Source: Nitrincola alkalisediminis (lineage in GTDB: Bacteria > Pseudomonadota > Gammaproteobacteria > Pseudomonadales > Balneatricaceae). From it: DNA of 64,000 bases. The stretch is taken from NCBI RefSeq assembly GCF_009821115.1, contig NZ_VYTY01000001.1:640811-704810 (forward strand), in the 5' to 3' direction. The notes under the pieces are model-generated. The model made no database searches. It had not been told where the DNA came from and saw only the letters and a list, made by a program, of their open reading frames with translations. Positions 18,508 through 26,705 of this stretch are shown piece after piece. Numbering within the stretch: the first letter of the stretch is position 1; every line of letters starts with the position of its first letter. The position numbers and the translations under genes are program-made.

Positions 18508-19773
18508 TTATAAACGGCTGATGATCAGTGCCGCATTGACCCCGCCAAAGCCAAATGCATTGCACAAAGCATGCTTTACTTCGTGATGACGATTCAAGTC
18601 AGGCACTAAGTCTAGGTCTTCCATGCCTTGATCGGCTTGCTGCAAATTCAATGTGGGTGGAAGTTTTCCTTCCATGACTGATAGCGCTGTAAAAATGCTT
18701 TCAACTCCACCAGCTGCTCCGAGAAGGTGTCCAGTGGCTGACTTAGTCGCCGAGATTGGGATGTGAGGTAGCCGCTCGGCGAAAACACTTCGTAACGCAG
18801 CGATTTCTGCATTGTCACCGACAGGCGTAGAGGTAGCATGAGCATTGATGTAATCCACATCTTCAGGTTGAAGTCCTGCCATTTTGAGTGCACGGTGGAT
18901 GGCCGCTGCCGCTCCTGATCCATCTTCCGGCCCTGAGGAAATGTGGTGCGCATCTGCACTGGTGCCGTAACCACTGATCATGGCGAGAGGTGTGGCGCCA
19001 CGTGCAAGGGCATGTTCAAGCGTTTCGATAACGAGTAAGCCAGCGCCTTCGCCCATGACAAAGCCGTCGCGTTCTCGATCAAATGGGCGTGATGCTTCCT
19101 GCGGCACTTCATTTAACGTTGATAGGGCTTTCATCGCATGAAAACTGGCCAGAGCGAGTGGGTCGACGCAGCTTTCAGCGCCACCTACGAGCGCAATATT
19201 TGCCTCGCCGCTACGGATAAGGCGCATGCCGTCGCCAATCGCTTGCAATCCTGCAGCACAGGCTGTGATTGGGCAACCAATGGGTCCCTTGAAACCATAT
19301 TTGATGGATACATTACCAGCCGCCAAATTGGCCAGAAATGAGGGGACAGTAAAGGGCGATATTTTTTTATATCCGCGGCTTATCAGCGTCTGATAAGCAT
19401 TTGTAATCGTCGGAAACCCACCGATGCCAGTGCCAATGACTGTCGCCGTGCTTTGTTTGTCTTCTTCTGACTGTGGGTGCCAGCCAGCCTGCTTCAGTGC
19501 TTCTTGCGCGGCAGCGAGTGTGAAAAGGGTAAATTTATCCATTTTCTTACGCTCTTTAATGCCGACGACCGACAGCTCATCTAACCCCCCTTCAGGATCC
19601 TGCAACTGACTTGGTACCAGTCCCGCAATTTGAACGGGAAAGTCGGAGGTGTCGAAATGTTCAATAGGGCGAATACCAGAGACACCGGATAAAAGCCGTT
19701 GCCATACAGCATCAACATGAATGCCGAGAGGGCTGACGATTCCCATGCCTGTGATTACAATCGGTGAACTCAT
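18508..19773 (-). CDS. fabF: Beta-ketoacyl-ACP synthase II (FabF paralogue)
   Basis: It elongates acyl-ACP by condensation with malonyl-ACP. The 421 residues start at MSSPIVITGMGIVSPLG and carry the KAS I/II triad: C172 in ITACAAG, one histidine in INAHATSTPVGD and another in SATKSATGHLLGAAGG, plus the C-terminal NAFGFGGVNAALI. I chose the ATG at 19773, which has GGAG 8 bases upstream; an open frame extends further upstream to 20010 but runs through the divergent TetR gene and has no family similarity. It is outside a fabHDG-acpP cluster and faces a TetR gene, so it is probably a regulated extra copy. Confidence 0.92.
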   Translation of the reverse strand: MSSPIVITGMGIVSPLGIHVDAVWQRLLSGVSGIRPIEHFDTSDFPVQIAGLVPSQLQDPEGGLDELSVVGIKERKKMDKFTLFTLAAAQEALKQAGWHPQSEEDKQSTATVIGTGIGGFPTITNAYQTLISRGYKKISPFTVPSFLANLAAGNVSIKYGFKGPIGCPITACAAGLQAIGDGMRLIRSGEANIALVGGAESCVDPLALASFHAMKALSTLNEVPQEASRPFDRERDGFVMGEGAGLLVIETLEHALARGATPLAMISGYGTSADAHHISSGPEDGSGAAAAIHRALKMAGLQPEDVDYINAHATSTPVGDNAEIAALRSVFAERLPHIPISATKSATGHLLGAAGGVESIFTALSVMEGKLPPTLNLQQADQGMEDLDLVPDLNRHHEVKHALCNAFGFGGVNAALIISRL

Positions 19774-19860
19774 TGCCATATCTCCATTTGGTGGTAATAG
19801 ATGCAATATAATCGCAGCCAATATATGATCAAGATAATATTTATAGGGTGGGGTTGGTAA

Positions 19861-20499
19861 GTGTCTTATTCCAAAGCACATAAGTCTCAATCTAAAGAGC
19901 GCATTTTGGCTTCGGCTACCGAGCTTTTCTGTCGCTACGGCTTTGAAAAAGTGTCCATAGGTAAAATTATGAAGTTGGCACGGATGACTCATGGTGCTTT
20001 TTATGCGCATTTTGAGTCGAAGGAGGCTTTGTTCAATGCATCTATACTGGAGACTTTCAAGCGTAGCCGTGTCGCGCGCTTAGCAAAGGGGCCCTTCGCG
20101 GTTAGACATTTGACGTCACTGATAACCGACTATCTCAATCTTCTTGCAGTGAAAGAGCAAAGTACACCGGGGCCGGAAACCCTATTGTTCAATGAAATTG
20201 GCAGCGAGCGAATTGAAATCCGCAAGCTCTATGAGCAGGCTTACCAGCATATGAAAAGCGTGTTGGAAAAGCGAATTACAGCCTTGGCAAGATTAAACAA
20301 GCTGCCATTTGCCGCTGATCAAAACACTATCAGTGAAAAGTCGCGTGCAATTATCGCTTCGATGATTGGTGCCGTCAGTATCGCTAGAAGTATTACGGAT
20401 GAGCAGGAGCAACAGCAAATTTTGCTGGCAGGGCAAAATCAGATACTCGCTATTTTGGGAGTTGAAACGGCGGATGCAGATTGGGTAATAGGCTCATAA
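19861..20499 (+). CDS. TetR/AcrR family transcriptional regulator
   Basis: The 212 residues open with a typical TetR DNA-binding domain: SKERILASATELFCRYGFEKVSIGKIMKLARMTHGAFYAHFESKEALFNASI at about residues 10-62. The C-terminal ligand-binding half is not recognisable by family. It starts at GTG 19861 and is divergent from fabF across 87 bases, so it is likely to control fabF and itself in response to a fatty acid or related signal. This is inference from position. Confidence 0.88.
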   Translation: MSYSKAHKSQSKERILASATELFCRYGFEKVSIGKIMKLARMTHGAFYAHFESKEALFNASILETFKRSRVARLAKGPFAVRHLTSLITDYLNLLAVKEQSTPGPETLLFNEIGSERIEIRKLYEQAYQHMKSVLEKRITALARLNKLPFAADQNTISEKSRAIIASMIGAVSIARSITDEQEQQQILLAGQNQILAILGVETADADWVIGS

Positions 20500-20614
20500 C
20501 CGGTATGACGGCCTAATCCAGTGGGCGTAGAGTTTGTTTACGACGAACACAAATAGTAAAGATTAACGACGTTTAAGAGTCCCGTTGTATTCTTTATCAG
20601 CAGGTTTCCTGAGT

Positions 20615-21490
20615 ATGAAAAAACTACATTCTTTCCTGAATCGAATTGCAGTTGCACTTGAAGCGGCTTTGCCTGTCGATTCCCCTTCAATTGACTGGTC
20701 AACTCAGTGTGCCGCCGTTTGGCGAGTGGAACGAGGGCAGGGAGCTCTGATACCTGTTGTAACAAGCAGCCCCGTGAGTCTAGAGGACTTGATCGGGATT
20801 GAGTCTCAGCGTGAGCGTGTTGTCAGCAATACGCGTCAGTTTTTGCATGGGCTACCTGCCAATAATGTGTTGATGTGGGGAGCACGCGGCACAGGTAAAT
20901 CTTCACTTGTCCGAGCTTTATTGCAGGCCTACTCCGATCGAGGATTGCGATTGGTCCAGGTTGATCGTGAAGATCTCATCCAGATGCCTTATATTTTGAA
21001 TGCTTTAGCCGATCAACCTTGGCGTTTCGTTATTTATTGTGATGACTTGTCCTTTGAGGAGGATGATGTCAGTTATAAACGTTTGAAGAGTGCATTGGAT
21101 GGCGCTTTATCGCGGACACCGGACAATGTGCTTCTGTATGCCACGTCCAATCGACGCCATCTGTTGCCCGAAGCTGTATCGGACAATCTGCAAACCGAAT
21201 GGGTGAACGGTGAGCTACACCCAGGTGATGCGATTGAAGAAAAGATATCCTTATCGGATCGGTTTGGTGAGTGGATTGGCTTTTATCCTTTCGATCAAGC
21301 AACCTATTTGCGAGCCGCCGAACATTGGACCAAGCGATTAGGTCAAAGTCATGGACTAGCCCCTGAGTTTTGTGAAGCATTACAGTTAGAGGCCGTGCGT
21401 TTTGCGCAAGGGCGTGGCGTTCGCAATGGCCGTGTAGCACAGCAGTTTGCTAAGTATTGGGTGGGGCGTGAGTTGCTTAAAAAGTTATGA
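20615..21490 (+). CDS. DUF815 family AAA+ ATPase
   Basis: The 291-residue protein has a Walker A motif, MWGARGTGKSSLVRAL, at about residue 88 and Walker B at WRFVIYCDDLSFEEDD, followed by the sensor-like VLLYATSNRRHLLPE. This is the pattern of the DUF815 family (single AAA+ domain, similar to the ATPase core of MoxR-like or helicase-loader proteins). Biochemical role is not established. I used the ATG at 20615, because the upstream TTG at 20585 adds residues with no family match. It is a single gene with its own terminator. Confidence 0.85.
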   Translation: MKKLHSFLNRIAVALEAALPVDSPSIDWSTQCAAVWRVERGQGALIPVVTSSPVSLEDLIGIESQRERVVSNTRQFLHGLPANNVLMWGARGTGKSSLVRALLQAYSDRGLRLVQVDREDLIQMPYILNALADQPWRFVIYCDDLSFEEDDVSYKRLKSALDGALSRTPDNVLLYATSNRRHLLPEAVSDNLQTEWVNGELHPGDAIEEKISLSDRFGEWIGFYPFDQATYLRAAEHWTKRLGQSHGLAPEFCEALQLEAVRFAQGRGVRNGRVAQQFAKYWVGRELLKKL

Positions 21491-21503
21491 TGTATCATTG
21501 TGA

Positions 21504-21545
21504 CGGTCCAGTTATGTTGAAATCTAAATTGGACCGCCATTTTTC
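21504..21545 (+). terminator. Terminator after the DUF815 gene
   Basis: CGGTCCA (21504-21510) pairs with TGGACCG (21530-21536), followed within a few bases by TTTTT. It lies 14 bases past the stop codon. Confidence 0.7.
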
Positions 21546-21620
21546 TATACTAGAAAAAATCGCTTTTTAAACCTTTCTCTTACTCATATTAGACCTTCTT
21601 TGTTGAGTTGTGATTAGTGA

Positions 21621-22352
21621 TTAAAGCGAGCTCACAACAGAGGGAGTCAGCTTCATATAGCCTTCCGCAAACCGAATATCCTGTTTGCTCGTAATGCCAA
21701 TATTGCGTTTCGCTTGAACACCACGTTGCTGGGCAACTCGAGTGTAATACTCCCATAGATGCTCTTGGCCCTCCATGCACTTAATGGCTTCGAGCTTTGT
21801 ATCCCATACATCGCTGATGTCTAAAAATGTGTTTGGTTCCCACTGGCATTGCTCTGGTTGATGCGGTTCGAATGCATAAATCGGAGGAGCGCCCAACACT
21901 TGTTCACCGGGGTGGTGGCCTTCGGCTTGAGCAATAATGCGTGCTTCTTGTGCCAGCTGCATTGCACGTGGGTGGTCGAAGTTATAAGGGTCATGCAACG
22001 AGTGACTCAATACAAACTCCGGTTGTAAGGTCCGGTACAGGTCAACCAATCTGAATAAGATGTCATTATTGATCTGCAGAGGATAGTCGCCGATATCCCA
22101 AAACTCGATATCGCTTCCCAAAATATTGGCGGCGCGTTCTGCCTCATTTTGTCGTACGGATTTAACTTTTTCCAATGTCATATTTGTTTGCCGCCAGAGT
22201 TTGGCAGACTCTCCGCGCTCACCATATGACAAGCAAATGACCTTAACTTTCCACCCTTGTTTGACATGTGATGCTATGGCACCTCCGGCTCGCCAGACAA
22301 AGTCTGCTGAATGAGCACTAACGACAAGCGCATGTTTCTGTGATGTAAGCAT
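21621..22352 (-). CDS. galB: 4-oxalomesaconate hydratase-like protein (PIG-L fold, GalB-like)
   Basis: GalB of Pseudomonas putida hydrates 4-oxalomesaconate in gallate degradation. This 243-residue PIG-L-family protein matches GalB along its length as I recall it: VVSAHSADFVWRAGGAIA near residue 11, CLSYGERGESAKLW, DIGDYPL, FVLSHSLHDPYNFDHP, and HLWEYYTRVAQQRGVQAKRN. The usual PIG-L metal motif AHPDD is AHSAD here, as in GalB. The ATG has AAGGAG just upstream. No galA, galC, galD or other ring-cleavage genes are nearby, so its substrate here is uncertain. Confidence 0.82.
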   Translation of the reverse strand: MLTSQKHALVVSAHSADFVWRAGGAIASHVKQGWKVKVICLSYGERGESAKLWRQTNMTLEKVKSVRQNEAERAANILGSDIEFWDIGDYPLQINNDILFRLVDLYRTLQPEFVLSHSLHDPYNFDHPRAMQLAQEARIIAQAEGHHPGEQVLGAPPIYAFEPHQPEQCQWEPNTFLDISDVWDTKLEAIKCMEGQEHLWEYYTRVAQQRGVQAKRNIGITSKQDIRFAEGYMKLTPSVVSSL

Positions 22353-22391
22353 GTGACTCCTTGATATGTAATATACGGTTATTATTTATAT

Positions 22392-22408
22392 TTGTTATAA
22401 CATAACAA
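22392..22408. promoter_or_regulatory. Palindrome between galB and the MFS gene
   Basis: TTGTTAT-AAC-ATAACAA is a perfect 7-3-7 palindrome in an AT-rich stretch 40 bases upstream of galB and 130 bases upstream of the divergent transporter. It could be an operator for one or both genes; no adjacent regulator is visible. Confidence 0.45.
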
Positions 22409-22539
22409 TTTTGAGAAAAGAAATTCGAAAATGTGATAAATCAATCCACTAGAGCTGTGGATAGGGTGGGCATTGTGTTGAAAAAGTCATGGGGTTCCTG
22501 TATCTCTAACGCAATTGCTAGTCAACAATGTAGCCTTCT

Positions 22540-23694
22540 ATGCCTTATTTACGTGTATCTGGGTTTTATTTTTTTTACTTTGCGCTTCTTGGAGCGCTAG
22601 TCCCTTACTGGAGCTTATATTTAGAATCGCTTCACTTTGATGCGCAAACCATTGGGCTTCTGATGGCAACGCTTCACATCTCTCGAATATTTGCGCCGAA
22701 CCTCTGGGGCTGGATTGCGGATCATACGGGACAGCGTGTAAAGGTTGTGCAATTCGGTGCGTTAATGGCATGGATCGTGTTCATTGCTATTTTTTGGCAA
22801 GGTACGGCCCTTGGCGTTGGCTTGACGATGCTTGCATTTAGCTTTTTTTGGAATGCCGTTTTACCGCAATTTGAGGTGTTGACCTTGAAACTGCTCGGTA
22901 AAGATAAAGCCAAATACAGCCACATCCGATTATGGGGGTCTGTGGGGTTTATTTTTGCCGTATTGATGATTGGCGCTTTATTAGAAGTTGTCGAGATAGG
23001 TGTTCTTCCTTGGATTTTGTTGATGATCATGCTGTTGATTTGGTTAAACAGCTTACTGATTAAGCCAGCCAAAGAGGTTGCTGGCGCTGATCACCACGAC
23101 ACACGTTCCATGCGCCATATTATGTTTATTCCTCAGGTCCAAGTATTTTTTCTTATCTTTTTTCTCATACAGTTAGGTCATGGGCCTTACTATACGTTTT
23201 ACTCATTGATGATGCTGGATCTTGGATATAGCTCGGCTCAAGTGGGTTGGCTTTGGGCGGTGGGTGTACTGGCTGAGGTGGCACTGTTTTGGATGATGCC
23301 TTGGATTTTTAAGCATCTTAGCTTGCGACTCGTTATGTTGATAAGTTTAGCCTTGTGCGTGTTACGTTGGATGTTGATCGGGCTATTCTCACAGGAGTAT
23401 TGGGTAATGATGCTATCTCAGTTGCTGCATGCGGCTACGTTTGGCAGCTTACATGCGGTTGGAATTGCACTGGTTAGTCATTATTTCAGTCCATCAACAC
23501 AGGGGCGAGGGCAGGCATTATTCTCAAGTGCGGGCTTTGGTGCCGGAGGGGCAGCAGGTGCCATTCTATCCGGTGTTTTATGGGGGGTGATGGGCAGTGC
23601 AACCTTTTACATTGCAGCCATGGTGAGTTTGCTCGGATTCGGCTTAGCATGGGTGTGGATTCGCCCCGAAAAGGTGCTTAAGCTGGACTCTTAG
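22540..23694 (+). CDS. MFS transporter, phenylpropionate permease-like (MFS_1_like)
   Basis: The 384 residues make twelve predicted membrane helices. The start, MPYLRVSGFYFFYFALLGALVPYWSLYLESL, and the loop GWIADHTGQR after helix 2 are characteristic of the PPP/NupG-like branch that includes HcaT. It is divergent from the galB-like gene, which would fit import of an aromatic acid, but that is only suggested by position. No strong ribosome site precedes the ATG. Confidence 0.85.
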   Translation: MPYLRVSGFYFFYFALLGALVPYWSLYLESLHFDAQTIGLLMATLHISRIFAPNLWGWIADHTGQRVKVVQFGALMAWIVFIAIFWQGTALGVGLTMLAFSFFWNAVLPQFEVLTLKLLGKDKAKYSHIRLWGSVGFIFAVLMIGALLEVVEIGVLPWILLMIMLLIWLNSLLIKPAKEVAGADHHDTRSMRHIMFIPQVQVFFLIFFLIQLGHGPYYTFYSLMMLDLGYSSAQVGWLWAVGVLAEVALFWMMPWIFKHLSLRLVMLISLALCVLRWMLIGLFSQEYWVMMLSQLLHAATFGSLHAVGIALVSHYFSPSTQGRGQALFSSAGFGAGGAAGAILSGVLWGVMGSATFYIAAMVSLLGFGLAWVWIRPEKVLKLDS

Positions 23695-23760
23695 AGGTTT
23701 CTTGTTATAGTGTAAGTAACTATCTGAAGCTTATGCAGTTAAACGCTAGAGGCGCTCATA

Positions 23761-24030
23761 ATGAAGTTTAAAATTGACATCGAAATGACCCCGCAAGAGC
23801 TTAGGGAAAGCTTAGGCTTGCCTGATGTATCTGGGTTTCATGAAGAGATGTTGCAGCAAATACGTGACCGAATGCAAGCCGGTGTTGAAGGGTATGATCC
23901 TTTAACACTTTTCAAACCGTTTATGGCAACAGGGGTTGGGTCATTAGAGGGATTTCAAAGGTTATTAATGAATATGATGAGCCAGTATTCTCGCATGGGT
24001 TCCGAGTCTGATGGTAGGGAATCTAAGTGA
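23761..24030 (+). CDS. Small DUF6489-like protein upstream of phaR
   Basis: An 89-residue soluble protein starting MKFKIDIEMTPQELRESLGLPDVSGFHEEML. I recognise it, with moderate certainty, as the DUF6489 group of small proteins; function is unknown. The C-terminal part (LFKPFMATGVGSLEGFQRLLMNMMSQYS) is amphipathic and methionine-rich, somewhat like the ends of PHA-granule proteins. It lies directly upstream of phaR on the same strand, 26 bases from the preferred phaR start, so a role in PHA granule biology is plausible inference. Confidence 0.7.
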   Translation: MKFKIDIEMTPQELRESLGLPDVSGFHEEMLQQIRDRMQAGVEGYDPLTLFKPFMATGVGSLEGFQRLLMNMMSQYSRMGSESDGRESK

Positions 24031-24056
24031 GTAGTGATCAAGTTAAGGAGCCGAGC

Positions 24057-24575
24057 ATGCGTATCCTGAGAAAATATACCAATCGACGATTGTACGATAC
24101 ATCTCGCAGTTGTTACGTGACTCTGGAGGATGTCAAAGCTTTAGTTTTAAAGTCAGAAGCGTTTCAAGTGTTAGATTCAAAAACGGGTCAGGACTTAACT
24201 CGTAATATCCTAATGCAGATCATCAGTGAGCAAGAGGCTGAAGGGCACGGCACCTTATTGACCAATCAGGTCTTACAGCAACTGATCCGTTTTTATGGCG
24301 ACAGTATGCAAGGTATGATGAGTCAGTATCTCGAACAAAGCATAGCGGCCTTTCTTGAACATCAGGACCGCATTCGTGATCAAATGCAAAATATGATGGG
24401 TGTTGCAAACCCTTTAACGATGATGAACCGCATTGCCGATCAAAACCTTGCAGTATGGAAAATGTTTAATCCCAATTTGCGTGAGTCTGATTATCAGGCT
24501 GAGCAAGCCGCTAAAAAAGGCTCGCCTAAAGAAGGCGCTAACGACGCTCCTGTAAAGGACGAGCCAGCGAAGTAA
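24057..24575 (+). CDS. phaR: Polyhydroxyalkanoate synthesis repressor PhaR
   Basis: PhaR represses phasin and other PHA genes and is titrated by binding to PHA granules. The N-terminal DNA-binding domain is unmistakable: MRILRKYTNRRLYDTSRSCYVTLEDVKALV, then FQVLDSKTGQDLTRNILMQIISEQE. The rest has the granule-accumulation regulator repeats (LIRFYGDSMQGMMSQYLEQSI). I chose the ATG at 24057, preceded by AAGGAG six bases upstream (172 residues); a GTG at 24027 overlapping the previous stop is the alternative. It converges on phaC-phaE. Confidence 0.92.
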   Translation: MRILRKYTNRRLYDTSRSCYVTLEDVKALVLKSEAFQVLDSKTGQDLTRNILMQIISEQEAEGHGTLLTNQVLQQLIRFYGDSMQGMMSQYLEQSIAAFLEHQDRIRDQMQNMMGVANPLTMMNRIADQNLAVWKMFNPNLRESDYQAEQAAKKGSPKEGANDAPVKDEPAK

Positions 24576-24582
24576 ATGAAAC

Positions 24583-24606
24583 TGCCATAACACTAAGGTT
24601 ATGGCA
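24583..24606. terminator. Bidirectional terminator between phaR and phaC
   Basis: TGCCATAAC (24583-24591) and GTTATGGCA (24598-24606) form a 9-bp perfect stem with a 6-base loop between convergent genes. Confidence 0.65.
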
Positions 24607-24613
24607 ATTCGCT

Positions 24614-25672
24614 TTAATTTTGCATCCACCCTGCGATTTCTGCCGCTAACGTCAGATTGTGTTTTGGGCTAACAAAAATACCAATATGCCCTGCATTGAA
24701 TACTCGTTCTTGATAGTTTGAACTGCTTGTTAACCCTTTAAGTGCCATCGAAGAAGAGGGGGGAACCAAGTGATCTTGAGATGCATAAATATTTAAAATA
24801 GGTTGATGAATTCGCTTGAGATCAATGGTGTGATCACCGATGACAAGTGTCTTTTGAATGAGTTTGTTTTGTTGAAAAAAGTCTTTCAAAAAAGATCGGA
24901 AGGCTTCGCCCGCTTGATCGGGACTGTCGTAAATCCACTTCTCCATACTTAAAAAGCGAACAGCTGTTGAGGCTGTGCTTAAGTTTTTGGGCATTTGTAA
25001 GTTCTTAAGGACGCCAAGGCGCATGGGCAGCAACGCATTAAAGGTTTCATTTAGTAAGCTGCCGGGAATGTTGCCATACGTCTTAACGGCGAGGTCGACA
25101 TCGACGTGTTTAACCAATCGGCTGAGCGTAAAATCCTCCGTGCTGAAATCAATCGGGGTGACGACTGTGATCAGTCGGTCAATTTTGTGTGGGTTGAGTG
25201 CCGTATAGCACAGACTAAAGGTTCCACCCTGACACACCCCGAGTAGGCCGAGTTGAGTTGTCTTTGTGGCGTTGAGTGCTGCCTCAACACAGGCATCCAT
25301 ATAATAAAGAATGTAGTCATCGAGATCCAAAAAACGGTCACTGGCATCTGGATAGCCCCAATCGATCAAATAAATCGGTTGGCCCTGATCGAGTAGCGAC
25401 TGAATCAGAGACTGCTCGGGGGTTAGGTCAAGCATGTAAGGGCGATTCACTAAGGCATAGCACATCACTAAGGGGGTTAGTGATGGGTCTATTTTTTTAG
25501 GCTCGAAGTACTTGAGTTGGACTTTATCAATCGTGTAAATCACCTGATAAGGGGTTTGTCCGGTTTTAACCTCTGGTAGCCGCTTTAATACTTCATAACT
25601 GTCAATCAGGGCTTGATTGAATTCGAGTATTTCGTTTTTTAATGTCTCAGCATCAAGCTGAATTTTAGTCAT
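24614..25672 (-). CDS. phaC: Class III polyhydroxyalkanoate synthase catalytic subunit PhaC
   Basis: PhaC polymerises hydroxyacyl-CoA into polyhydroxyalkanoate. The short length (352 residues) and partner PhaE identify class III. The lipase-like box is GVCQGG with nucleophile C147; the aspartate lies in YASQDHLVPP and the histidine in NAGHIGIFVS. The ATG at 25672 has AGGA upstream and overlaps the end of phaE by eight bases (ATGACTAA), so the subunits are translationally coupled; an in-frame ATG at 25696 would add eight residues. The family usually makes short-chain polymers such as PHB. Confidence 0.95.
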   Translation of the reverse strand: MTKIQLDAETLKNEILEFNQALIDSYEVLKRLPEVKTGQTPYQVIYTIDKVQLKYFEPKKIDPSLTPLVMCYALVNRPYMLDLTPEQSLIQSLLDQGQPIYLIDWGYPDASDRFLDLDDYILYYMDACVEAALNATKTTQLGLLGVCQGGTFSLCYTALNPHKIDRLITVVTPIDFSTEDFTLSRLVKHVDVDLAVKTYGNIPGSLLNETFNALLPMRLGVLKNLQMPKNLSTASTAVRFLSMEKWIYDSPDQAGEAFRSFLKDFFQQNKLIQKTLVIGDHTIDLKRIHQPILNIYASQDHLVPPSSSMALKGLTSSSNYQERVFNAGHIGIFVSPKHNLTLAAEIAGWMQN

Positions 25673-26582
25673 TCGAGTTGTTCCTGAGTTGATCAATCTC
25701 CAAGCGTAGCTCGGATAATGATCGCTGCAATTCGGGAATCACAGACAATTCTTTTTCTAATTGCCTTACGTGTTTTCGTAAGCGGTGTATGTGCTCAAAT
25801 GCTAAGCTTAGAGAGGTTTCGGATGCAATACCTATCTGAGCGAGTTGTTCATTACGAAACGTCTGATAGAACTCGCGTAGGGCAAAAGAGGCGTTGCTAA
25901 TCTGCCCGTAGGTGGTTTGGTAGTGTTCCGTTGCAACCACGCTTGCATACTCTTTTTCGTAGGCATGTGTCCAGGCTTCGTGTAGGGCTTTGAGACTGTT
26001 AATCGGCTCAGGTGCGCTATCGATTTTATCCGTAAGACCTTTGATGGCGCTTTGATTAATTTGATCAAAAAGCTCAGCGTATTGCCCAAATGCAATTTGA
26101 TAGTCGTAAAGCAGCTGAGTGCCTTCGCGAATTAAACGTTGTTGTTTTAACGTTAAGTGTTCAGCATTGGATTCAAGTAGCGTATTTAGCCCTTGCAGCA
26201 TAGGTTGTTCACCTAAGCCTTGAAAGGTAAGTTGGCTGGTGTGGATGAGCGCATGAAGCTGCTCAGGAATTTGCCAGCGCTTTAAAATCCAATCCCGGCT
26301 CAGTTGGCTAATGTGCTCTTTAAAGCCTTTTACGAACCCCTGTGTATCCTGCAGAGTGTGGTTTTGCAGAATCAGTTGACTGGCAAAGCGTGTGAACTCA
26401 ATGGACTCCTGTGTCATCAAGCTGATGAGTTCAGCATGTTGCTCAGGTAAATACTCCCAGCTGCTTTGCTGTAAACGTGTCATGAGGCGAGACCAATCCA
26501 GCAATGGATCATCCGATGAGACGGTGCCTTGTTGTTGCATCGTCAACCATTGTTGAATCAATGTGTGCAGATCATCTGTCAC
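25665..26582 (-). CDS. phaE: Class III PHA synthase subunit PhaE
   Basis: PhaE is the non-catalytic partner needed for class III PhaC activity. The 305-residue protein is largely alpha-helical. Recognisable family features are the central GLGEQPMLQGLNTLLESNAEHLTL and LHEAWTHAYEKEYASVVATEHYQTTYGQISNASFALREFYQ, and a C-terminal heptad-like coiled coil (LRKHVRQLEKELSVIPELQRSLSELRLEIDQL). It starts at GTG 26582 with AGAGGAAG upstream and overlaps phaC at its end. Identity rests on features plus its pairing with a short PhaC. Confidence 0.88.
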   Translation of the reverse strand: MTDDLHTLIQQWLTMQQQGTVSSDDPLLDWSRLMTRLQQSSWEYLPEQHAELISLMTQESIEFTRFASQLILQNHTLQDTQGFVKGFKEHISQLSRDWILKRWQIPEQLHALIHTSQLTFQGLGEQPMLQGLNTLLESNAEHLTLKQQRLIREGTQLLYDYQIAFGQYAELFDQINQSAIKGLTDKIDSAPEPINSLKALHEAWTHAYEKEYASVVATEHYQTTYGQISNASFALREFYQTFRNEQLAQIGIASETSLSLAFEHIHRLRKHVRQLEKELSVIPELQRSLSELRLEIDQLRNNSND

Positions 26583-26705
26583 AAATGGCTTCCTCTGACT
26601 GCGTTGCTTGGATGTGTGTTTTTATTGTACCTAAGACCGTTTTTTTATTCATTGGGCTTGTCTATGTGTTTATCAAATAGTGATGAATGCTTTTATCGTC
26701 TGGAT

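Noticed and set aside
18508..20010. N-terminally extended fabF frame of 500 codons
   Set aside because: The extra 79 residues have no KAS similarity and run over the divergent TetR start; a good ribosome site supports the ATG at 19773.
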